A stretch of 24,120 nt of DNA from CAZSXS01 sp964611385 (GCA_964611385.1 CAZSXS010000057.1:1-24120), one strand, 5' to 3'. Counted from the first letter of the stretch, positions 8,210 to 15,838 are shown. The notes: generated by a model not told the origin, from the letters alone. Program-made: numbers and translations.

Positions 8210-8283
8210 GGCGGAATAGCTCAGTTGGCTAGAGCATTCGGTTCATACCCGAAGTGTCGGCGGTTCAAATCCGTCTTCCGCTA
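8210..8283 (+). tRNA. tRNA-Met (anticodon CAU), elongator type
   Basis: Acceptor GGCGGAA pairs with TTCCGCT (terminal G-U). The anticodon stem TTCGG/CCGAA encloses loop TTCATAC, anticodon CAU. It lacks the three G-C pairs in the anticodon stem and the C1-A72 mismatch of initiator tRNA, so it is read as elongator Met. A CAU tRNA modified to read isoleucine AUA is the alternative, but the body resembles elongator Met. CCA is not encoded. Confidence 0.92.
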
Positions 8284-8290
8284 TTATTAA

Positions 8291-8338
8291 AATACGCCCA
8301 CATTGATGATTGATATCGTCAATGTGGGCGTATTTTTT
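8291..8338 (+). terminator. Intrinsic terminator of the tRNA operon
   Basis: A perfect 16 bp stem (AATACGCCCACATTGA and its complement), extendable to about 20 bp around a TGAT loop, is followed by TTTTTT. It starts 7 bases after tRNA-Met and separates the tRNAs from the kinase gene. Confidence 0.92.
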
Positions 8339-8418
8339 GCTTTGATCCTATCAAAACTGCTTATACTTATAAAAAACATGCCGAGAGCATTTATACAATT
8401 AAAAGATAGAGGTTAGTT

Positions 8419-10206
8419 ATGGAGAAAAAAACATTCAGATTTTTAATCGCTGCGGTGCTTGTTTTAACCTTTGCCTTACTTTCCTTCTCAATCGCATTTA
8501 GAAACGCCAATAAACAAGATCGCTTACCGTTGGAAAAGGTCGAGATTGTCGGTACATACCACTTTGGCCAAGAGGAAATCACCCTCGACCTTACTGATGG
8601 TATCTTTTTAGACGAAGAAAAACATGAATCAATCTACATTAGCGGTCGCTTTACTAAGCCCATACCCATCAATTATCTCGTAATGCTCCGCGTGGACAAC
8701 ATTACAGCGGAGATCTACTTAAATGAAGAACTTTTGTATGCTTATGGCGAATATAACGGCTTCAACCTTAATGATAAGGCTGGGGGTAATGTGTGGACCT
8801 ACTTTGTATCCCCTGGTATCGAACCAGAGGATAAAGTCGAAATCCGTCTGCATAATCCCTATGGCCCCCAGGGTATCTATCCATTTACTAAGTTAATAAG
8901 CACACTATACATGGGTTATGACCTAGAATTGTTCCGTTTGCAGTTAAGCAATAACGCCCCACGTTTGTTTTTCGCTATGCTAATTGTCTGCTTAGGCCTG
9001 GTTCTGCTTGTTGCCTGCATAATATTGTTCTATATGAAAGCCAAAAACATCGGACGATATTTTTATCTCTCAGGCTTTACCATCGCTTCTGGCGTCTGGT
9101 TTTTTATCCGCTTTGATATTATGTCATTTTTTTCGCCCTACCCACTGGTCAATAATGATCTTGATGCGATAGCGCTATGGCTGACTGGGCTATTTGCCCT
9201 TACCTATCTGAGTTCCTTTGTTCATGGTAAATCCAGACGGCTGCTGGTTATAACAGAATATGCCTACTCTTCCCTCTGCCTGCTTGTCTTTGCAGGTACT
9301 TTGCTGAGAGTACATGATCCGTATACTCATCGTTCACAGCACATTATCGTTCTGGGGGGCATGTCCGCCTTAACTATAGCTTGTGTTATTTATGAAAGCG
9401 TCTGGAAGAAGAACAAAGAAATGCGTAGTATCTTGCTTTCTGTTCTGATGCTCTGTGGTGGCTGTATCACCGATGCGGTAAATTATTATCAATTTCATAA
9501 TCCGACTAACATTATATTTAATATCTGTTTTCTTATTTTTATCACCATGGAATATATCAAAATGGTTCGATATTATATCGAAGCCTCTCGTCAGGCAGAA
9601 AGAGCGGCCGCACTGGAATCCCAACTGATACAAAATAATGTTTCACTCATGCTTTCCCAAATCCAGCCCCACTTCATTGCCAACAGTCTGACCACCATCT
9701 GTGCTATGTGCGACACCAATCCAGGTATCGTAAAGCCCTCCCTGGAACGGTTTACCGATTATTTGGGTGACAATATCGAAGCTATATGGAGCAATTCCCT
9801 CGTTCCCTTTTCCAGAGAATTAGAGCATATAGAGAATTATTTATACCTTGAAAAAATGCGCTTCGAGGAAAGGCTTACAATCCATATGGAAATTGCAGTA
9901 AAATCCTTTTTAATTCCAACCCTCACGCTCCAACCCATTGTAGAAAACGCTGTAAAACACGGCCTCTGTGAGCGCAAGGAAGGCGGAACCTTAAGAATTC
10001 GAACAGAGGAAAGCGATAACAGCATCATCATAATAGTGTCCGATGATGGCGTGGGTTTTGACGTGGATAAAGAACCTGCGGATAGGGACATTCATATTGG
10101 TATCCAAAACGTTCGAACACGCCTGCAAATGCTGTGCGGTGGAAGTCTAAGCCTTAATAGTAAAGTAGGCGTAGGAACATGCGTAACGATTGAAATTCCA
10201 AAATGA
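8419..10206 (+). CDS. LytS-like membrane sensor histidine kinase with 7-helix region
   Basis: Predicted 595-residue inner-membrane sensor kinase. One N-terminal helix (residues 7-27) is followed by an extracytoplasmic domain of about 150 residues, rich in beta strands, like the sandwich domains of 7TM-DISM receptors. About seven membrane helices span residues 183-385. A short coiled segment leads into a LytS/YehU-type kinase domain: QIQPHF with the phospho-acceptor His418, the N box ENAVKHG near 508, and the G box DDGVGF near 541. The C-terminus GVGTCVTIEIP is typical. The H-box reads PHFIANSL where most relatives have an aromatic residue before the Asn. Start: AGAGG six bases before ATG. No response regulator gene is adjacent, so it is an orphan here, and its signal is unknown. 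The next gene converges on it. Confidence 0.9.
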   Translation: MEKKTFRFLIAAVLVLTFALLSFSIAFRNANKQDRLPLEKVEIVGTYHFGQEEITLDLTDGIFLDEEKHESIYISGRFTKPIPINYLVMLRVDNITAEIYLNEELLYAYGEYNGFNLNDKAGGNVWTYFVSPGIEPEDKVEIRLHNPYGPQGIYPFTKLISTLYMGYDLELFRLQLSNNAPRLFFAMLIVCLGLVLLVACIILFYMKAKNIGRYFYLSGFTIASGVWFFIRFDIMSFFSPYPLVNNDLDAIALWLTGLFALTYLSSFVHGKSRRLLVITEYAYSSLCLLVFAGTLLRVHDPYTHRSQHIIVLGGMSALTIACVIYESVWKKNKEMRSILLSVLMLCGGCITDAVNYYQFHNPTNIIFNICFLIFITMEYIKMVRYYIEASRQAERAAALESQLIQNNVSLMLSQIQPHFIANSLTTICAMCDTNPGIVKPSLERFTDYLGDNIEAIWSNSLVPFSRELEHIENYLYLEKMRFEERLTIHMEIAVKSFLIPTLTLQPIVENAVKHGLCERKEGGTLRIRTEESDNSIIIIVSDDGVGFDVDKEPADRDIHIGIQNVRTRLQMLCGGSLSLNSKVGVGTCVTIEIPK

Positions 10207-10224
10207 AGGTTGAAAAGCTACTCA

Positions 10225-11220
10225 CTAATAAACTAAATCCGGCATACTATCCGAGCAGCGCTTGCACCAACCACCCTTTCGCACCGCCATGGCTTCTTCT
10301 AAACTTCCAGAAAAGACTTCATAAACAAAGGAATCACAGGCTTCGTCCATATGTATTTTCGTCCCTGTCGTCCCCCAGTAAACAAGCTCTCCTTCCTTAA
10401 TAGTAGTATTTACCAACTTGCTGCCCGTTTCCTTGACAGACTTAGTTGTTTTGATTTCGATGACAGATTCTTTTTCCGACTCTTTCACTGCAATATCGCC
10501 GCCAAAGTACCCCACGAAAAGCCTTAAGGGCACATACAATTCCTCTTTTTTAAGGAACGCCGGAAAGAGAAGGAAAGATTCCTCTCCATTCATATCAATA
10601 GTGCTACTGTTCGGGAAAACAATCAAATAACGATCCTCCCGACTGCAAGAATAAAAACCGCTATCACTGACAGCCACATCCAGCTTCATATAATCTTTTA
10701 GAGTTGTTAGAGGAACCAGAAAATCATAAATCGTACCAACAGACACCATAATCACAGAGGAGAAGGCTTCAACTCTTATGTTGTCAATGACGGTTTCTGC
10801 TATGATCTCTGATCTCTTTTCTACCGACCTTTGCGCTGATGGAAGCTGAACCGCTGACAGAGCGTTTTGTTCTGACGGAAGCTGAGCGGGTGGAAGATTG
10901 TTCTGTTCTGACGGAAGCTGAGTCGCTGAAGAGTTCTTCTGTTCTGACGGAAGTTGAGCTGCTGAAGAGTTCTTCTGTTCTGACGGAAGCTGAGCTGCTG
11001 ACAGAGTGTTCTGCTCTGACGGAGGCTGAGACTCAGAGGGATAAGCTTCCGCATAAGTATTGTACTCAATACTTCTATCTGTACTCCGATGGTAATGGTA
11101 TGTACCGTCCGCTTTTTTATTGTGCCCTCCGTTTGCATCTAGGCGCCCAGGATGCGCATAAGCAGTTGTAGATAAAACAACAATGAGTGTTACGCTAGCA
11201 AGGACTGTTATTTTCTTCAA
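10225..11220 (-). CDS. Secreted YHYH-motif protein with 12-residue tandem repeats
   Basis: Predicted 331-residue exported protein of unknown function. A signal peptide (KK, then a hydrophobic stretch, cleavage after AYA at residue 22) leads straight into HPGRLDANGGH...GTYHYH (residues 23-44), the motif of YHYH-domain proteins. Five 12-residue repeats of the LPSEQ type follow (about residues 66-125). The middle region around VPLRLFVGYFGG resembles a copper amine oxidase N-terminal-like domain of Clostridia. The C-terminal YWGTTGTKIHMDEAC ... GGWCKRC resembles the small Cys/His tail seen in many Firmicute secreted proteins. Start is judged to be TTG at 11220, because AAAGGAG lies eight bases before it and the signal peptide begins there. 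A TTG 21 codons upstream (11283) coincides with a likely -35 box. The stop is 18 bases from the kinase stop, tail to tail, with no hairpin between. Confidence 0.8.
   Translation of the reverse strand: MKKITVLASVTLIVVLSTTAYAHPGRLDANGGHNKKADGTYHYHRSTDRSIEYNTYAEAYPSESQPPSEQNTLSAAQLPSEQKNSSAAQLPSEQKNSSATQLPSEQNNLPPAQLPSEQNALSAVQLPSAQRSVEKRSEIIAETVIDNIRVEAFSSVIMVSVGTIYDFLVPLTTLKDYMKLDVAVSDSGFYSCSREDRYLIVFPNSSTIDMNGEESFLLFPAFLKKEELYVPLRLFVGYFGGDIAVKESEKESVIEIKTTKSVKETGSKLVNTTIKEGELVYWGTTGTKIHMDEACDSFVYEVFSGSLEEAMAVRKGGWCKRCSDSMPDLVY
10846..11025 (-). repeat. Five 36-base tandem repeats inside the YHYH gene
   Basis: Five in-register units encode PPSEQNTLSAAQ, LPSEQKNSSAAQ, LPSEQKNSSATQ, LPSEQNNLPPAQ and LPSEQNALSAVQ, with a partial sixth (LPSAQ) at 10831-10845. 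Units are nearly identical in DNA, so copy number is likely to vary by slippage. In the protein they form a Pro/Ser/Gln-rich linker between the YHYH motif and the folded C-terminal part. Confidence 0.9.
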
Positions 11221-11254
11221 TTTGTTTGCTCCTTTGTAAATCTTCGTTGCTTTA

Positions 11255-11283
11255 TTTCTAACATACAAGCTACCATTAGTCAA
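11255..11283 (-). promoter_or_regulatory. Possible promoter of the YHYH gene
   Basis: On the minus strand TTGACT (11278-11283), a 17-base spacer and TAGAAA (11255-11260) lie about 35 bases before the TTG start. The -10 box is weak, so this is tentative. It supports the shorter reading of the protein. Confidence 0.4.
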
Positions 11284-11390
11284 GGAAATTTGCAGTATTA
11301 GTATTTATACTTTTCTTGCTTTTATCTAACAGTCACCCAATTTCCCGACGGTAATATTAAAAGAAAATCATACCAAAAGAAGCGCACACA

Positions 11391-11424
11391 AAAGGCCCAT
11401 GAGCATATAAACTCATGGGCCTTT
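11391..11424 (-). terminator. Terminator after the 3D-domain gene
   Basis: A perfect 13 bp stem (AAAGGCCCATGAG and complement) with an 8-base loop ends in TTTT on both strands. It starts 20 bases after the stop codon of the 3D-domain gene and ends that transcript. Confidence 0.8.
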
Positions 11425-11444
11425 TAGCATTCTTCTCGTTCTTA

Positions 11445-12767
11445 CTATTCCAAAACATAAACCTCAACTGTGCGTCTGCCAAACTTTTTAATTTCATTGG
11501 CATCCTCAATGTAGACATCAATTTTATTTCCCTTTATGGAGGAGCCGGTATCTGCTGCGAGTGCGAAACCATAACCTTCAATATATAGCCTGGTGCCCAG
11601 AGGGATTACCTTTGGATCAACAGCCACAATTCCTGGCCCGGCTGGTATGCCGGAGTAGGTTAGGCCATAGCCTTTTTGGCCAGGCTTTTTGCCTGTGGAC
11701 TTCGGTCCACTATTGTAGGCGGTTGCCGTCATGCTCAGCTTCTTTAAATAGATATAATCAAAGCCGTGCGGATTATTTTTGGCTGCTGCTGCTTTCGCTG
11801 CCTGAGCTGCTGCAACCTGGGCTTCTACTGCTGCCTGCTCTGCCGCCACTTTAGCTGCTTGTTCCGCTGCTATTTGAGCTTCCACTGCTGCTTGTTCTGC
11901 TGCCGCTTTGGCTGCCTGCTCTGCTGCTATTTGCGCTTCCACTGCTGCTTGTTCTGCTGCCGCTTTAGCTGCTTGTTCAGCCGCTATTTGAGCTTCCACT
12001 GCTGCTTGGGCTGCCAGTGTAGCCTGATCTGCTTGCACAAGCGCTTGATCGACCACCTGACCCGCCGCAACCTGTGCATGTACTTGACTAGCCACAGCTT
12101 GTTCACTCGGAGTCATAGCTTGCTGTCCAAAAGCTGCTGCCGACTCATTAGCCGGAGCCTCAGCCGGATTTTGTGCAAGCGTTGGTACTGTCGATGGCTC
12201 CGCAGCCATAGGATGAATCGGTTCCGGTTCCTTTGTGCCGCTGAAAATGATGTGATGAACAGGTGCTTTCAGTATTTCTTCTTTAATCAATTCCTTATGT
12301 TCTTGACCGTCAATGGTATAGACCTTGAAGGTTTTCTCCTTAGTTCCGACTAACCCAACTTGCATGGTTTGCCCCTGACCTTTTAAAAGATCAGTTGTTG
12401 GAATCATCTGAGTTTGAAAAGGTATTTCTTCAAGTTCCTTGACCTCTGCTGCCTTTGAAAAGACGAATACCTGATCCGGAAAAACATTCTCGGTCAGCGT
12501 ACCGGCATAAAAGAGGCTAATGCCCTTGGTCACTTGCAGCTCGTTTAAAATATCCCCAATGGTCTTTCCGGCTATAGCCTTCTTGAGCTCCAAATTTCCA
12601 TCGATGTTTACTATAATAGTGAATTCATTTTTGTCGTCATCGATTTTCATCGTGTCCGTAGTCACATTTGCAGCCATTACATCCGTGCGAAATGTGTCTA
12701 CGTTTGTAATGATAAGGCAAAGCGTAAGCGTCAAAGTGAGAAGAATGCTGTGTTTTGCTTTTATCAT
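11445..12767 (-). CDS. Exported G5/3D-domain cell-wall protein (YabE-like)
   Basis: Predicted 440-residue exported protein, probably a peptidoglycan-active or resuscitation-type factor. An N-terminal signal/anchor (hydrophobic residues about 7-22) is followed by a DUF348-like segment (FTIIVNIDGNLELKKAIAGKTIGDIL), then a G5-like domain (about residues 90-180, EEIPFQTQ ... GTKEKTFKVYTIDG). A long Ala/Gln/Glu linker holds four 19-residue repeats. The last 90 residues are a 3D domain: TATAYN, AVDPKVIPLGTRLYIEGYG, AADTGSSIKGNKIDVY, whose conserved Asp residues give the domain its name. Start: ATG at 12767 with AGGGGGA about five bases upstream. Position after metG and tatD is that of yabE in Bacillus subtilis, supporting the assignment. 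The linker is probably helical. Enzymatic activity is inferred from the family only. Confidence 0.85.
   Translation of the reverse strand: MIKAKHSILLTLTLTLCLIITNVDTFRTDVMAANVTTDTMKIDDDKNEFTIIVNIDGNLELKKAIAGKTIGDILNELQVTKGISLFYAGTLTENVFPDQVFVFSKAAEVKELEEIPFQTQMIPTTDLLKGQGQTMQVGLVGTKEKTFKVYTIDGQEHKELIKEEILKAPVHHIIFSGTKEPEPIHPMAAEPSTVPTLAQNPAEAPANESAAAFGQQAMTPSEQAVASQVHAQVAAGQVVDQALVQADQATLAAQAAVEAQIAAEQAAKAAAEQAAVEAQIAAEQAAKAAAEQAAVEAQIAAEQAAKVAAEQAAVEAQVAAAQAAKAAAAKNNPHGFDYIYLKKLSMTATAYNSGPKSTGKKPGQKGYGLTYSGIPAGPGIVAVDPKVIPLGTRLYIEGYGFALAADTGSSIKGNKIDVYIEDANEIKKFGRRTVEVYVLE
11778..12005 (-). repeat. Four 57-base tandem repeats inside the 3D-domain gene
   Basis: Four consecutive units encode AAVEAQIAAEQAAKAAAEQ with few changes; the last reads AAVEAQVAAAQAAKAAAAK. 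An Ala/Gln-rich degenerate stretch precedes them. They form the linker between the G5 and 3D domains. High identity between units suggests recent expansion and likely length variation between strains. Confidence 0.92.
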
Positions 12768-12810
12768 TGATATCCCCCTAAGAAAAAAGTATTTAGAAAT
12801 TGTTATAGGT

Positions 12811-12850
12811 CTTAACAATTTCTGTTAAGTATAGTAACATATGCTTAACA
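12811..12850 (-). promoter_or_regulatory. Candidate operator/promoter region of the 3D-domain gene
   Basis: A perfect inverted repeat CTTAACA-5-TGTTAAG (12811-12829) lies 44 bases upstream of the start codon, and a third half-site CTTAACA occurs at 12844-12850, 33 bases from the first. A TATACT -10-like box on the minus strand (12828-12833) overlaps the palindrome. No good -35 box was found at standard spacing. The arrangement looks like a repressor or activator site, but no regulator is identified. Confidence 0.4.
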
Positions 12851-12915
12851 ATTTTGCAATATTTTTCTTATGGGTAAAATCAACAAAAATGATTCTATTT
12901 CGACGAGGATATGCT

Positions 12916-13686
12916 TTAAAGATTGTTTTTTATATCAAATACCCGTAAAGCATTATGCATTGTTTCTTCTTCTACCTGGTTATGGGTAACATTTTTAATA
13001 ATTCCAATTTTTTCCGTAATATATTTTAAATTTCTCGAATCATTTCTTTCGCCACGATTTGGAACAGGAGAAAGGTACGGACAGTCTGTTTCGATTAGGA
13101 TCTTATCCAAGGGCAGGGCTTCAACTGTTCCCACAATCTGTTTTGCATTTTTGAAAGTAATCATCCCCCCGATCCCGATCATAAACCCAAGCTTAGCGTA
13201 GGCCAAAGCCATCTCCTTGCTCCCAGTGTAACAATGGATAACGCCTTGGTTTATGCCGCTGTCTTTTATCATCTCAAAGGTCTCCATGGCCGCATCCCTA
13301 GAGTGGATAATCACAGGAAGCTCAAGCGCCTTTGCCAGAGCCAGTTGCTCCCGAAACCAAAGCCGTTGGTTTTCCCGCTTGGAGTTGTCATAGTAAAAAT
13401 CAAGACCGATCTCACCGATTGCCACGACCTTTTTCGAAGCTGCCATAGCCTCTAAGCGCCTCAAGGCTTGATCATTACACTGATCCGTCTCATGGGGGTG
13501 AACGCCCACAGCCGCAAAAACATAAGAAAATTGCTCCGCCATCTCTACACTCTTTTGTGAAGAAGCAACATCTGCTCCTACATTAAGCACATATTTAACG
13601 CCAAAAGAAGGGAGTTCCTTTAAAAGAAACTCCCTGTCCTCGTCAAAGCGCTCGTCATCATAGTGTGCATGTGATTCAAAATACAT
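12916..13686 (-). CDS. tatD: TatD family metal-dependent hydrolase / DNase
   Basis: Predicted 256-residue cytoplasmic TIM-barrel metalloenzyme with the 3'-5' exonuclease/DNase activity reported for the family, linked to repair and quality control. The full metal set is visible: HAH (His6, His8), Glu92 in GEIGLD, His128 in IIHSRDA, His151 in HCYTG and Asp201 in ETDCPYLSP. Length is standard. Start: ATG at 13686 with AGGTGAG three bases before it; a 32-codon extension into metG is rejected. It begins 20 bases after the metG stop, as in the metS-yabD pair of Bacillus, so the two are cotranscribed. Confidence 0.95.
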   Translation of the reverse strand: MYFESHAHYDDERFDEDREFLLKELPSFGVKYVLNVGADVASSQKSVEMAEQFSYVFAAVGVHPHETDQCNDQALRRLEAMAASKKVVAIGEIGLDFYYDNSKRENQRLWFREQLALAKALELPVIIHSRDAAMETFEMIKDSGINQGVIHCYTGSKEMALAYAKLGFMIGIGGMITFKNAKQIVGTVEALPLDKILIETDCPYLSPVPNRGERNDSRNLKYITEKIGIIKNVTHNQVEEETMHNALRVFDIKNNL

Positions 13687-13706
13687 ATTCTCACCTAATT
13701 TAATTT

Positions 13707-15722
13707 TTATCGTACGATTGCCCCGTCTTCCATTTCCCGATGCACGGTGATCAAGGACAAATTTTCCTCGTCGCTGGCACAAAGTAGCATTCCTTCGGAC
13801 AAGATTCCTTTCAGCTTCACGGGCTTCAGGTTTGTAACCACCACAACCTGCTTGCCCACCATTTCTTCCGGCGTATAGAACTTGGAGATTCCAGATACAA
13901 TCTGGTGCGTTCTGTCGCCGATTTTGACCATGGATTTCAGCAGCTTGTCCGATCCCTTCACCACTTCACATTCCAGTACCTTTCCAAGCTTCAACTCCAG
14001 CTTTGCAAAATCATCAATGCTAATCTCAGGCTTCTGAGCCACTTCAGAGGATTCAGACTTTGCAGTTGCCGCTTCTTTTGCCGAAGTGTTTATCGAAGCG
14101 TCCTTTGCTTTTGATACTGCACCTTGACTTTCTTTTCCGTTCGAATCCGCTTTCAAGCTATCGCTGCCTTCCGCTTTTTCATAAGCCTCCAGCTCTTTCT
14201 TGATATCAATCCGTGGGAATACAATCCGTCCTTTGGTAATCTGCACTGCCCTGTCCAACTTTCCAAAGCATAAGCTGTCCCAGTTGTGCAAGGTACTGTC
14301 ATTGATGTTCAACTGGGTATAGATTTCCTTGGGGGTATTGGGCATAAAGGGCGTAATCATAATCCCTATAAGTCGTAATCCCTCTGTCAACACATACATT
14401 ACATTGGCTAGCTGAGCCTTCTTACTTTCATCCTTCACCAAGACCCAAGGCTGCGTTTCATCAGCGTACTTGTTCAAGCGGCGAATGAAGGTCCAAATCT
14501 CCGAAAGCGCCATATCAAAGGAAAGCTCTTCCATGTAATTCTCCATATTCGTCTTCACTTGCCCAAAAAGCCGGATGATATCCTCATCAAAGGCAGAAGC
14601 CTCCTGCTCCACTGGAACCTGGCCGCCAAAATACTTGTCAATCATCCCCACAGTTCTTGACAAAAGATTGCCTAAGTCGTTGGCTAGGTCGGAGTTGATT
14701 CGATTCAGCAAAGCTTCATTAGTAAAGTTGCCATCCTGACCGAAGGCAACCTCACGCAGCAGGAAATACCGAATCGCATCTACACCGTAGCGCTCTACCA
14801 GTACCTTGGGATCTACCACATTGCCCTTGGACTTGGACATTTTCCCACCGTCGATAATCAGCCAGCCGTGACCGAAAACCAGCTTGGGCAAAGGCAAATC
14901 AAGGGCCATCAGCATAATGGGCCAGATAATGGTATGAAAACGGACAATTTCCTTTCCTACCAGATGTACATCCGCAGGCCAGAACTTCTGAAAGCGGCTT
15001 TCGTCCTGGGTAAGATAGCCCAAGGCCGTAATATAATTGGAAAGGGCGTCAATCCAAACATACACCACATGCCCCGGATCAAAATCCACCGGCACACCCC
15101 AAGTAAAGGAAGTACGGGAAACACACAAGTCCTCCAACCCGGGTTTCAAGAAATTGTTAAGCATCTCGTTTTGTCTGGTTTTCGGACGAATGAAGTCGTT
15201 TTCTTCAATGTACTTGATCAGCCGATCTTGGTACTTAGATAGACGCAAAAAATAGGCTTCTTCCTTCACACGCTCCACCGGTCGGCCGCAGTCGGGACAA
15301 AGACCGTCCTTTAACTGGCGTTCCGTAAAAAAGGTTTCGCAAGGCGTGCAATAAAGCCCTTCATAATTACTCTTATAAATATCTCCCTGTTCGTACAGCT
15401 TCTTAAAAATCTTCTGAACGCTTTCTACATGAAAATCATCCGTAGTACGGATGAAAATGTCATAATTCACATCCATGGTCTTCCAAAGGTCTTTGATCCA
15501 GGTAACCACCCCGTCTACATATTCTTTGGGAGAAACATTCTTTTCCTTAGCAATGCGCTCAATCTTCTGCCCATGGTCATCTGTTCCCGTCAAAAAGGTA
15601 ACGTCATAACCCCGCAGCTTTTTGTATCTAGCCATAGCGTCCGCCGCCACAGTCGTATACGAATGACCGATATGCAGCTTGTCGCTTGGATAATAAATAG
15701 GTGTCGTTATATAGAAATTCAT
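13707..15722 (-). CDS. metG: Methionine--tRNA ligase with C-terminal tRNA-binding domain
   Basis: Predicted 671-residue cytoplasmic class I synthetase that charges tRNA-Met with methionine. HIGH is at residues 17-20 and KMSKS near 295. A zinc knuckle CTPC ... CPDC lies near 127-147. The anticodon-binding helical domain follows, and the last 110 residues are an EMAP/Trbp111-like tRNA-binding domain that mediates dimerisation (FAKLELKLGKVLECEVVKGSDKLL). The linker between them (about residues 515-560) is an unusually long Ser/Ala/Lys/Glu-rich low-complexity stretch. Start: ATG at 15722 with GGAGG six bases upstream. No T-box or SAM riboswitch is visible in the 106-base leader, which is made of short repeats. 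It is followed by tatD. Confidence 0.97.
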   Translation of the reverse strand: MNFYITTPIYYPSDKLHIGHSYTTVAADAMARYKKLRGYDVTFLTGTDDHGQKIERIAKEKNVSPKEYVDGVVTWIKDLWKTMDVNYDIFIRTTDDFHVESVQKIFKKLYEQGDIYKSNYEGLYCTPCETFFTERQLKDGLCPDCGRPVERVKEEAYFLRLSKYQDRLIKYIEENDFIRPKTRQNEMLNNFLKPGLEDLCVSRTSFTWGVPVDFDPGHVVYVWIDALSNYITALGYLTQDESRFQKFWPADVHLVGKEIVRFHTIIWPIMLMALDLPLPKLVFGHGWLIIDGGKMSKSKGNVVDPKVLVERYGVDAIRYFLLREVAFGQDGNFTNEALLNRINSDLANDLGNLLSRTVGMIDKYFGGQVPVEQEASAFDEDIIRLFGQVKTNMENYMEELSFDMALSEIWTFIRRLNKYADETQPWVLVKDESKKAQLANVMYVLTEGLRLIGIMITPFMPNTPKEIYTQLNINDSTLHNWDSLCFGKLDRAVQITKGRIVFPRIDIKKELEAYEKAEGSDSLKADSNGKESQGAVSKAKDASINTSAKEAATAKSESSEVAQKPEISIDDFAKLELKLGKVLECEVVKGSDKLLKSMVKIGDRTHQIVSGISKFYTPEEMVGKQVVVVTNLKPVKLKGILSEGMLLCASDEENLSLITVHREMEDGAIVR

Positions 15723-15795
15723 TGATTTCCTCCAATTACTGGTTACTCAGTACCGATTTCTGATTATTTAAATTATTGAGCTGTTAATTTTTGAA

Positions 15796-15838
15796 TTACC
15801 GATTACCGATTATTAGTTATTGATTAAGTTATTGATTG
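15796..15838 (-). repeat. Low-complexity microrepeat between tex and metG
   Basis: The stretch is built from variants of ATTACCGATT and ATTATTGATT (on the plus strand: ATTACCGATTACCGATTATT, then two TTATTGATT units) and includes the tex stop codon. Related pieces (TACCGATTTCTGATTATTTAAATTATTGAG) continue to about 15780. It looks like slippage-derived sequence and has no obvious gene or riboswitch in it. Confidence 0.55.

Noticed and set aside
10846..11025. Possible CRISPR-like array from regular repeats
   Set aside because: Units are contiguous, in frame and without spacers, so this is a coding tandem repeat.
10839..11171. 110-codon plus-strand open frame over the YHYH repeats
   Set aside because: It is produced by the 36-base repeat being open in several frames; it has no signal peptide, no ribosome site and no family features.
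11766..12353. 195-codon Cys/Leu-rich plus-strand open frame opposite the 3D-domain gene
   Set aside because: It is the antisense reading of Ala/Gln repeats and has the biased composition expected from that; no ribosome site was seen.
12768..12915. c-di-AMP (ydaO) riboswitch before the wall-protein gene
   Set aside because: Such switches occur before related genes, but this 148-base gap is AT-rich, has no matching GC stems and no terminator.
13687..13782. 32-codon N-terminal extension of TatD
   Set aside because: It overlaps the end of metG, is basic and unlike TatD, and a good ribosome site precedes the internal ATG at 13686.
15723..15828. T-box or SAM riboswitch before metG
   Set aside because: The leader is only 106 bases of AT-rich microrepeats with no T-box sequence, no specifier stem and no terminator.
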